DNA of 64,000 nucleotides from an uncultured Prevotellaceae bacterium (GTDB lineage: Bacteria > Bacteroidota > Bacteroidia > Bacteroidales > Bacteroidaceae), in assembly GCA_946540735.1 (NCBI GenBank), contig CAMNIN010000002.1:102663-166662 (forward strand), written 5' to 3'. Within the stretch, counting starts at the first letter, position 1. Each line of letters begins with the position of its first letter. Under the pieces are notes generated by a model. That model had not been told where the DNA came from, did not search any database, and worked only from the letters and a program-made list of their open reading frames with translations. Positions 9,118 through 17,300 of the stretch are shown piece by piece. The position numbers and the translations under genes are program-made.

Positions 9118-10326
9118 TTACATTTTTTGATCCAAATTCTTACCTTTCTCCTCATGGGTGAAATTGGGCAGGAATCCCTCCAAAGCCCTGACGACATCCG
9201 ATTTGGAGAACTCTGGTTTTAGGAAGATAGCCTCGAGTTCATCAAGGAAATCCCCCACCTCCTTCATGTTGTGTCGCTGCGATTTTTCGATTACGCCCAA
9301 AGAGGCGAACCTATCCATGTCGAGTTGTTCTCCCTCGACATAAAATTCCTCAAAGCTTTTCTCTCCCGTCGTGTCACTCTTAGAATAGACGACGGGGTAG
9401 GTGGTGGTTCCGGGAGTCATTTTAGATGCGAACTCCCGCGCCTCGTCATCGTTATCGAACCGCAGTGGCTGATAGCCCAACTGCCTGACGAAATCATCGC
9501 AAATGCCAGAGAAGGTTTTCATCTGCCGCTCCTCGAGTTTTGGGAAGAACACCTCACCGCTTTTGCCAAGCATGCAAGCCAGCATACAGATCTGCCCACT
9601 CTCCTCGGGTGAGACAAAAAACCTTTTTACATCGGATGGAGCAGCCAATGGCTGGTGCTTCATCAGCCGCTGCAGCCATCCGTCGAGCAGCGAGCCATTG
9701 CTGAACGCCACATTGGCAAAGCGAGCTGTTGTGACAGGGAACACGTCAGAATACGCCATTATCATATCCTCCATTACCCTCTTGCTTGCCCCCATGATAT
9801 TTACGGGATTGGCAGCCTTGTCGGTCGACACACAGAAGAAATGCTTCGGGGGCATTTTGCAAAGCAAGTCAAGCAGTTTTCTGGCCTTCAGCAGGTTGTT
9901 TTCTATCAAGGCCTCCACAGAAAAGCGGTCCTTCTCACTTCTGACATGTTTATGGGCAGAGAAATTGGCGATGATATCAAATCCGTCATTCTCTCTAAGG
10001 ATTCTTTCAAGGATGGGATGACTGAAATCGAGTGTATATGAGCGGTAATCTTCAGGCACGTACATCCCATACGAGGAGCGCAGGTCACGTGTCAGTTCCA
10101 CGAGACCGTTCTCGCTCAGGTCGACCACCACCAACTGGGCAGGACGGAACTGAAGCACAGCCTTGATGAACGAAGCCCCTATTGACCCCGCCCCCCCGAT
10201 AACCAGCACGCGCTTGCCATCGATTTCACGCCTCAGTTGCTGTTCGTTAGCCAGGATATCCTGCAAGAACATGCTTGTCCCACGCTGTGTGATGAACTCG
10301 CCAATGAAGTTGTTTATATTCAACAT
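9118..10326 (-). CDS. CapD/FlaA1-like NDP-sugar 4,6-dehydratase (SDR)
   Basis: 402 residues. GGAGSIG (44-50) binds NAD. SAHKHVRSEKD and STDKAANPVNIMGASKR are the CapD/FlaA1 signatures, in which Met replaces the usual catalytic Tyr of YxxxK, as expected for this subgroup. The family oxidises C4 and removes water across C5-C6 of an NDP-HexNAc, giving the 4-keto-6-deoxy sugar used by the aminotransferase downstream. It is the first gene of the operon, with a -7 box at 10366-10373. An ATG at 10326 is chosen over a TTG at 10335. No membrane spans are present, unlike full-length CapD. Whether C5 is inverted cannot be told. Confidence 0.88.
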   Translation of the reverse strand: MLNINNFIGEFITQRGTSMFLQDILANEQQLRREIDGKRVLVIGGAGSIGASFIKAVLQFRPAQLVVVDLSENGLVELTRDLRSSYGMYVPEDYRSYTLDFSHPILERILRENDGFDIIANFSAHKHVRSEKDRFSVEALIENNLLKARKLLDLLCKMPPKHFFCVSTDKAANPVNIMGASKRVMEDMIMAYSDVFPVTTARFANVAFSNGSLLDGWLQRLMKHQPLAAPSDVKRFFVSPEESGQICMLACMLGKSGEVFFPKLEERQMKTFSGICDDFVRQLGYQPLRFDNDDEAREFASKMTPGTTTYPVVYSKSDTTGEKSFEEFYVEGEQLDMDRFASLGVIEKSQRHNMKEVGDFLDELEAIFLKPEFSKSDVVRALEGFLPNFTHEEKGKNLDQKM

Positions 10327-10365
10327 ATAAGACAAGGAGTTGAGGAAATTTATCTATAGACAGGG

Positions 10366-10373
10366 CAAAATTA
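10366..10373 (-). promoter_or_regulatory. -7 box of the glycan operon
   Basis: Minus-strand TAATTTTG fits TAnnTTTG and lies about 40 bp before the dehydratase start, giving a leader of roughly 35 nt. No convincing -33 TTTG at the right spacing. Confidence 0.55.
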
Positions 10374-10525
10374 GCAAAAAATCTGCAGAATCAGACTTTT
10401 TGAGTCCATTATTTGACCGAAGGGAGTTGTATTCGGCATTCAGGTCAGGAAGATTGCCCTATCGAAAAAGAAATTGGGGACACTTCGCAATTGAAGAGCC
10501 CCCATTTGGTGGACGAAGATGGTTT

Positions 10526-10777
10526 TCAGTCAATGGGATGGAAATTGTCACGCTCACCGGCGATATAGGCTTTGCCATCCTGCACGAGATAGATGCCAAG
10601 GTCGGTGAAATAACCTGTGGTCTGCATTTGCCTGAGGTTGTCGAAAGCCACTTCCGGAGTGTCGAAAGCCTGTGCCTGGTTGAGGTCATTGCAGAAAGCC
10701 ATTTTCTTGTCCTCACTGTTGAAGACAGAGAGCCATTCGTTTTTCTCTCTGTCGCCGATGACGAAAATCTGTTTCAT
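10526..10777 (-). CDS. Small orphan protein (83 aa)
   Basis: An 83-residue, mildly acidic, soluble protein starting MKQIFVIGDREKNEWLSVF. There is no signal peptide, membrane segment or recognised domain. The composition (aromatic residues, GYFTDLGIYLV, KAYIAGERD) looks like a folded protein rather than a chance frame. It has its own ATG and a TAnnTTTG box 40 bp upstream at 10817-10824. A reading frame on the opposite strand covers the same bases but begins in the glycan operon leader and is less plausible. No function assigned. Confidence 0.6.
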   Translation of the reverse strand: MKQIFVIGDREKNEWLSVFNSEDKKMAFCNDLNQAQAFDTPEVAFDNLRQMQTTGYFTDLGIYLVQDGKAYIAGERDNFHPID

Positions 10778-10816
10778 AGTTCTGTGGTTTATGGGTTGTT
10801 GATTTGTTTGTGGCTA

Positions 10817-10824
10817 CAAAATTA
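10817..10824 (-). promoter_or_regulatory. -7 box of the 83-residue orphan
   Basis: Minus-strand TAATTTTG about 40 bp before the start codon at 10777. No -33 partner seen. Confidence 0.45.
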
Positions 10825-10844
10825 GCGACTTTATGAGTAAGTTG

Positions 10845-11765
10845 TCATCTCCTTGGCATGTTTTTCGACGTTAACGTTTTCATGAGGTCACATGTGAACT
10901 CTCTGGCCCCGTTTGCATTGAGATGCACGCCGTCGACGAAGAACTCATCATGGTGAATGTATTTTCGGTCGCTTGTGAAGTCGAGATACGGCACCCCCAT
11001 CTCATGGCAGATATCCTTGATCGGCCGGTATCTCATGCTATCGACAGGCGCATACCATTTGGGGGAAGCCACGAAAACGAGCCGAGCCCCTTGTGCGAGC
11101 GAAATGAATTTGCGTACATACCTGAGTTTCAGCGTGTCGGTCTCGAAAGCTTCAGGGGGTGTCTCCTCACGCACCTTCATCGGGTCGAATTAAGCCTTCT
11201 GTAATACAGCACCTCGTTGCTGGTCAGGAGACCATTTCTGTGGCATCGGCTTCAACAGGCACAGCGGATTATGAATGAAATTGGAATTAAAGCGGTACAT
11301 GTTGCTCCACATCTTGATAGATTCCCAGGGATCGACATCCTGATAGATTTCCTCCAACCTATCGGTTTCGGAATGTATCTTGAGCTGTGCGAGCGACTGG
11401 TGATTGTCGGTCAGCATCACATCGAACTCCGGATTCACGTCATAGATGATCAGCCGTGGCTGATGATGCTGTAGCGCCATCAACAGTCTGCCATAGGCCA
11501 GGATGATACCATTGCCGCTTGCACCGCAGTTATAGCAAGAGCGGCCCGACAACTCACTGATGACTTTGGTGTCGTAGTGGTATTCTGCTCTGGAGGAGCC
11601 GAACACCAGGATATCCTCATCCACCTGGCGACCGATGTAATTTTCCTTCCCCATCTCGCCGTCGTCCATCCTCTCGAACCAATGCCGGAAGACGACACCC
11701 ACGAGGAAATCGACCACCACCATGGCTGCGGCAAGCATCAGGATTTTCAGGATAAAACGTCTCAT
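10845..11765 (-). pseudogene. SGNH-family partner of MBOAT, split by an in-frame TAA
   Basis: One reading frame of about 306 codons interrupted by TAA at 11190-11192. The part before it (191 residues) has a membrane anchor (MRRFILKILMLAAAMVVVDF) and the Ser block DILVFGSSRAEYHY. The part after it holds RLVFVASPKWY and FVDGVHLNANG, which supplies the Asp and His of the triad. Both halves are in the same frame, only three codons separate the stop from the next ATG, and no indel is needed. Such proteins hand acyl groups from an MBOAT protein to a glycan (AlgJ/AlgX/DltD-like). It lies 3 bp after the MBOAT gene. A single-base change from a Tyr, Gln or Glu codon would explain it; a sequencing error or read-through is the alternative. 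Confidence 0.75.
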
Positions 11766-11768
11766 GGC

Positions 11769-13178
11769 TCAGAAATTAGCGTAAATAAACTGGTCGGCGC
11801 CAAACACCCCCGCCATCATGATCAGTGTCAGCAGTACGATATATGTTGTCCATCTCACCCATCCATACCGATGATGAAGAAGTTCCGCCTTTCCTGGGAA
11901 AAACTCATCCAACGTGTCCTTCACCACCAGAACCGCGATCGCTATGGCCGCATACTTCAGGTTGAGCGACACGAAGACTGTCATCGGCAGGCTGAGGTCG
12001 AAGATTCTCGCGATGACGCCCACTGCCTCCCCGATTGTAGGCATACGGAAGAAAATCCACGCGAAGTTGACCAACAGGAACGTAATGAGGATTTTGACCG
12101 CCCTGCCCCATCTGCCATATTCGCACCGCTGTTGACCCAGCATTTTCTCGACAATTTGTGCGATGCCATGGAAGATGCCCCAGATGATGAACGTCCAATT
12201 GGCTCCGTGCCAGATTCCGCTCACCAGGAACGTGACGAAGATGTTCCAGTAATTTCTCACCTTGCTGCACCGGCTCCCACCAAGGGGAATATAAACATAG
12301 TCTTTGAGCCAAGTGGAAAGCGAGATATGCCATCGGTGCCAGAAATCCGTCACACTGACTGCAAAATACGGTCGGCGGAAGTTTTCCGTCAGTTCGAATC
12401 CCAGCGTCTTGCCCACTCCGAGCGCCATGAGGGAATAGCCGGCGAAGTCCGCGTAGATCTGGATGGAGTACATCACGCTGGCCAAGAAGCAAGTCACGCC
12501 CGTGTAGTTCTCATAACTGTTGAGCACCGTGTCGGCATAGAGCGCCACCCTGTCGGCCACCACCACCTTCATCACCATACCCCAGAGGATCATTTTCAGT
12601 CCCTCCACCGCTTTGGGATAGTCAAACCAGGGCCGCAGGTTTTTGATTTGCGGCAAGATGAGCGACGCCTTGTTGATAGGTCCTGAAAGGATGGACGGGA
12701 AGAAAGAGATGAACAAGGCATAATGGAGGAAATTGGGCTCCGGATCCATTCTTTTGAAGTAGACATCCGCCAAATAGCCAATGGCCTGGAAAGTAAAAAA
12801 CGAGATACCCACGGGGATGGCCCATTGGTGGCCGACAACAGTCAGGTGGATATTGGCAGCGGCAAGCAGTCCGGCCACCGTCTCGTTGACAAAATGGAAA
12901 TATTTGAAGAATGCCAGGGGAGCAAGAGCCAGGAGCAGGGACACGATGAACACTATCTTGCGGCTGCGGGCCGATTCCAGCATCCTTGCCCCGGTATAGG
13001 TGACGGCCGTCACTCCCATGAGAAACAGCGCATGAGCCGGACTCCAATGGATGTACAACGCATAGCTGACCAGCAACAGGTAGATGTTGCGCCACCTGTC
13101 ATGCCGCTGCGGAATGGCATAATAGAGCAGGAACAGCAGCGGGTAGATCAGTATGAAATTGAATGAGTTGTAGATCAT
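11769..13178 (-). CDS. MBOAT-family O-acyltransferase (AlgI/DltB-like)
   Basis: 469 residues, about ten membrane spans. The MBOAT core is clear: DFWHRWHISLSTWLKDYVYI, then the partly invariant SGIWHGANWTF with catalytic His324. Members take an acyl group (usually acetyl) from a cytoplasmic donor and pass it across the membrane to modify an exported polymer. The SGNH gene directly downstream is the expected periplasmic partner but carries an in-frame stop. The pair sits next to the glycan operon, so that glycan is a candidate target; this is inference. The ATG at 13178 lacks a strong Shine-Dalgarno, which is normal here. Confidence 0.9.
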   Translation of the reverse strand: MIYNSFNFILIYPLLFLLYYAIPQRHDRWRNIYLLLVSYALYIHWSPAHALFLMGVTAVTYTGARMLESARSRKIVFIVSLLLALAPLAFFKYFHFVNETVAGLLAAANIHLTVVGHQWAIPVGISFFTFQAIGYLADVYFKRMDPEPNFLHYALFISFFPSILSGPINKASLILPQIKNLRPWFDYPKAVEGLKMILWGMVMKVVVADRVALYADTVLNSYENYTGVTCFLASVMYSIQIYADFAGYSLMALGVGKTLGFELTENFRRPYFAVSVTDFWHRWHISLSTWLKDYVYIPLGGSRCSKVRNYWNIFVTFLVSGIWHGANWTFIIWGIFHGIAQIVEKMLGQQRCEYGRWGRAVKILITFLLVNFAWIFFRMPTIGEAVGVIARIFDLSLPMTVFVSLNLKYAAIAIAVLVVKDTLDEFFPGKAELLHHRYGWVRWTTYIVLLTLIMMAGVFGADQFIYANF

Positions 13179-13241
13179 TTACAGGAGAACCTACATCATG
13201 GAGCATGAAAGAGTCTAGGAAAAGGCATGAAGACAGCCTGA

Positions 13242-13790
13242 CTATTTTCGCTTCATAATATCCGGGGTCAGCTCCTTAGTGGTGTATTTGCCGTCAGTCA
13301 GCCTTTCCACCAAAGCCTGTATCTCACGGGCGATGTGTTCGAAATCGAGAGTCTCGGCAGGAGTTTCTGGCGTCTCATCGGCTACGAGTTCTTTCCAATC
13401 CATGGGTTGGTCATTGGCCGAACTGCGCTCCTTGTAATACCACTTGCCATCCATGAAGATGTAATAATACTGTTCGGGGATATCACCATCGAGCGAGGCA
13501 AACATATACGGCCGGTTGTCAGGCCACTGCTCACCACATTCCATGTAAGAGGTGTCGAACGATGTCCTGTCCCCTTGGATGATGTAGTTCAGCACTGACT
13601 CGTAGTCGGTGAGCTTTCTCCTCTTGAAGAAGAAGTCCTTGGCATTCTCAGGATAGCCGTCATGGTGGCAATACACCTCCATATAGGGATAGTCCGCATT
13701 GGTCCTCTGGAAATGGATGCCGTCGAAAGTCAGCTCCTTGTTCAGATCTTTCTCCTTCAACTTGATTGCGATATTACATCTGGTGCTCAT
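13242..13790 (-). CDS. MSTRCNI-type hypothetical protein
   Basis: 182 residues, soluble, with no signal peptide. It opens MSTRCNIAIKLKEKD and continues to YMEVYCHHDGYPENAKDFFF, a pattern I know from phage and plasmid hypothetical proteins that begin MSTR(S/C)NI and contain a CHxDGYPE motif. Function is unknown. The C-terminal third is acidic and helical, possibly an added tail. It is 63 bp upstream of the MBOAT gene on the same strand but probably separate. The phage-like N-terminus may hint at transfer. Confidence 0.7.
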   Translation of the reverse strand: MSTRCNIAIKLKEKDLNKELTFDGIHFQRTNADYPYMEVYCHHDGYPENAKDFFFKRRKLTDYESVLNYIIQGDRTSFDTSYMECGEQWPDNRPYMFASLDGDIPEQYYYIFMDGKWYYKERSSANDQPMDWKELVADETPETPAETLDFEHIAREIQALVERLTDGKYTTKELTPDIMKRK

Positions 13791-13988
13791 GATTTGAAAT
13801 GGTATTTCGTTTTACGATTATGGCTCCGGTGCGTGGAAAGAGCAAGGCAGGTGCAAGAAAGGCAGCCTGTCGTCCCGCAAGTGGCACATTGGGCTGCTAA
13901 GTTAGTAAAAAAATAAGTACCCACAAAACTTTTCCTCACTTTTCAGGCATCCGGCCATGCAGAAGCCATGATCGAAAGAGCTCAAAAA

Positions 13989-14015
13989 CGGGAGGAAGGA
14001 CAAGCCTTCCTCCCG
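13989..14015 (-). terminator. Rho-independent terminator of the 1499-residue protein unit
   Basis: Perfect 11-bp stem, CGGGAGGAAGG (13989-13999) and CCTTCCTCCCG (14005-14015), with a 5-nt loop. The minus strand continues TTTTTGAG, so it ends transcripts coming from 14078-18825. The rest of the 13791-14077 gap shows nothing else. Confidence 0.85.
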
Positions 14016-14077
14016 TCACAGAAGAGGTTACTATATAAAGGAAAGACCTTTATCTAACATAGGATCGGACGAATGGA

Positions 14078-14272
14078 TTACTCATCCCAGAGAGAGGTGT
14101 TTGTGGGGATATCCCAGTCCTCATCATCGTCGAATGAGCCAATATTTCCTTCAGCAGCATCTTGATATTTGCCATGAGGAGAGCCCCCGATAACGTCCTC
14201 CTGCCCGAGGAAAGCCTTGTCAACACCTAAAACGACGATATCTGTATTTGGTTTGATATATGTTGTTTTCAT
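14078..14272 (-). CDS. Small acidic protein with C-terminal LWDE motif
   Basis: 64 residues starting MKTTYIKPNTDIVVLGV, with an acidic middle (SFDDDEDWDIP) and ending TSLWDE. No signal peptide or domain. It lies 53 bp after the giant secreted protein and before that unit's terminator, so the two are probably co-transcribed. It matches in layout the small gene after the GH53 enzyme (21535-21702): MK-x(4-5)-P start, a hydrophobic patch, an acidic stretch and LWDE near the end. ATG at 14272 is preferred over TTG at 14281. I recall similar small genes in Prevotella genomes, with no known function. Confidence 0.65.
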   Translation of the reverse strand: MKTTYIKPNTDIVVLGVDKAFLGQEDVIGGSPHGKYQDAAEGNIGSFDDDEDWDIPTNTSLWDE

Positions 14273-14325
14273 TCTATTCAATTATTTAATTTATATAACT
14301 GTTTATTATTCATTTGGCATAGAAA

Positions 14326-17300
14326 TCATTTCACATATACTTTCTTACCATTCACAATATAGATGCCACGTTGAGAGGGGGTACCATTCATACGCACGCC
14401 ATTGAGGTTATAGAAGACCGGAGCCATTCCATCAAACTCCTCCACGCCATTCAACAGATCTAATTCCTCGATACCATTCAGTTCACTTTCGTCATTGTAG
14501 AGGAATACGTATTCGCTGGTATATCCTACATTGTCAGAACCAGGACTCAGTTGTAGATAAGCCATATTGGCTTTCAACGTTCCAGCCTCATTGACCTTAT
14601 AGAAGCTATATTTAGAACTGGTATGTTGTTCCTCTTCACTATCATAATAGATGTTGGTGAACACATAGTAATAATTATCGTCTGTCGAAGCAGGACATGT
14701 ACTTGCAGTAACATTAGCCACTAGTTTGTTATTATTGGACGAGAAAGTCTCGGGGTAATTGTTTACTGCGGGTACAAAGAGAGGACAGCTAACATTACCA
14801 TTGTTTTTGACCTCACCCTCACTGAAGAGCAGAAAACCTTGATTGGCAGCTGCCGGGCCAACTTCCTCAGTTTTGATCGTACCTGTAGAACCGTCATTAT
14901 TGTCTTCATATTGGAATGCCCTGTAAGCATGCATATCAATTCCTACAAAAGAATTAGTCTGCTTGTAGTCGATGGCAATGGCCCGGCTCTCGGTAGTCTT
15001 GCCTGCCGTATTGACAATCTGCTTAAACTGATCGGTCACGCCAATCTTCTGCACATCGTCAGCATTTGCAAACGTCAACACAACATCTCCTTGGGTATTG
15101 ACCTTATAAACACGTACGCCATTTTCCAAAACGAAATTATTCACATGACTGTCATACTTACTAACTTTAGCGACATTGGCTGAGACTGTCGGTTCGTTCT
15201 TTGACTTCACAAATACATACATCCCTGCATCGACTGTGGGAATGGTCACTTCGCCCACACCTGTCATGTACTGACCATCAAGCGAGATGCCGTTGTCTTC
15301 CAAGTCATATGACTTGTAGTCGCGGGATTTTACTTCGTAAATGGTTATGTCTTTACCAGAAGCGTCTTTTTCGGTATGGCTTTCCATGTAATAAAACTTG
15401 CGACCCTCACCATAGGGACGACGCACACCAAGTCCTTCCGTCTCCGAGATAGCAGTGTTCTTAGAAGCGAGTTGAGCACCCTGGGCGAAAAGTTGTTTGG
15501 TATTGTCCGCAACATGAGCATAGTTATTGAGGTCGAAGTTCACCACTTCTTTGTGATGCTGTCCGAAAGTATTGCCTTCTGTATCTTCACCGTCAGCATT
15601 CCAATTGCCGTATGCACCTGCTGTTGTATTGCCCAAATCGGTCTTGGTCGTGGAATTACCTTGATAAAGGTTATAAGTGGTGAAGTCCCATGTATATGGA
15701 TATGTTTTTTCCTGAAGTTCTCCGTATGCGATGTAATATTCGTTCTTGTCAATCACATATCCTTGGACGCCATTCGGATCGGTAGTCGTTGTCGCACTGT
15801 TTGTGTTTACCTTTTCACGTTGCACGAGTCTCACTAGGCCATTCCCTTTTTTGAAGGTCAGAATCAAGGCATTGTACGTAGACCTAGAGGAGTTCCATAA
15901 AACACGACTTTCTTCCACATCTCCCTGGTTGTCGGCAAAGACCTTGTATTCACAAGTATTAGCGTTCTGGCAACCGGTATTGGCAGAAATGGCACGGAAA
16001 CCTTTCTTCACAGGAGTAGCCACTCCATTCTTGTTCACACGAATCACAATAGAACTTGCCTCACTGTCATATTCAATAGGCAAATCTTCATCAATTTTAT
16101 TCTGGTCGTCTGTTGCAGTTGATTCAAGGGTGTGTGAAGTCAGCATTAAGTCGGGCTTATACTCATCAAGAATCTCTATACGGAAAATCTGAGCCCAGCC
16201 GATATCGCAAAGCGTGAGTCGAGGAAGTGCATCGGGATCATTTGTCGGTTGGTAATCCTTAGGCACCCTGAAGATGGCACAACCTCTCATGTTGTCGCCT
16301 TGATATGCAAGACCTACTGAGCCAGATCCGAAGCCGCGCATCTTAAATGTCGTATTGTAGTCATAGGGCACATCATCGAGGTCAATAAGATTCTTAGCTT
16401 TGAAGGTTTCGCCACGGTTATCTGCATGACGATAAGTATAAATCCTTATATATTGTCCTGCTTTCACACCTGGGAAGAGGATTGAGGAATTGTCGCCCTT
16501 TATCCAAACCTTATCGGCACCCGTCACTGTCTTCCAATCATAATAATACTCTACGTCATCGTCAATATTTTTCAATCCATGATACTCCACGTATTCAGAA
16601 CCGTTTTGGTTTTGTGTCTCCTCTGCGCCAAAACTTTCAGAACCTGTAAGGAAAATCAGTCCATTAGTGTTGTCCATATAGAAGGCATTATTGCCAACCA
16701 CGGAGCCACGGGCAGACAATATGGGGCTAATCAGCTGAGTCCATTTTCCATCTGCACGCTGGTGAACTTTGTACACACGGCTCCAGTCATCACCATTAGC
16801 CGCCATCATCGAGACAAGAGCCTGTGGTGTGTAACTATAATCACCAGGCAAAAGCCGTGTGGGAGCAGTACCATCATGATTTTGGGTTTGGTAAACAGTC
16901 TGTCGGAAATCCCAAATATGATTGCCATAAGGAATGGTCATCACATAATCCATGTAAGCTTCACCTTCCTGCCATGAATTGTCATTGGAGACAAAAATCC
17001 TCACTTTCAAGGCGCCACCGGCTTTATCTTTATTTTCATTACTGAAAGAGACATTTGTGAAATGAAGAGTACCATTGGAATTGAAGGAGACAGAAGCATC
17101 ATTATTAACAGTTCCTTTCTTGTCTACAATCTGAGCCTTCAGCCCACTTGTTGAGCCTTCAGAATTGCTAGTGAAAGTCTCTCTTGAATCAAATGTACGA
17201 TTATTTTGGACAATCTCATAGCCCGTCTTATCTGACACTCCATAGGTTTCTGTCATCTTGATATTGGTCTCAAAAGCGAACCACTCAAGGCCAAAGAAGG

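Noticed and set aside
10340..10825. Plus-strand 161-codon frame opposite the 83-residue orphan
   Set aside because: It begins in the glycan operon leader and covers its promoter; no family pattern, and the minus-strand gene has its own -7 box.
14078..14272. LWDE protein as a RiPP precursor (GG at residues 32-33)
   Set aside because: No modification enzyme or peptidase-transporter nearby, and the matching protein at 21535 lacks the GG.
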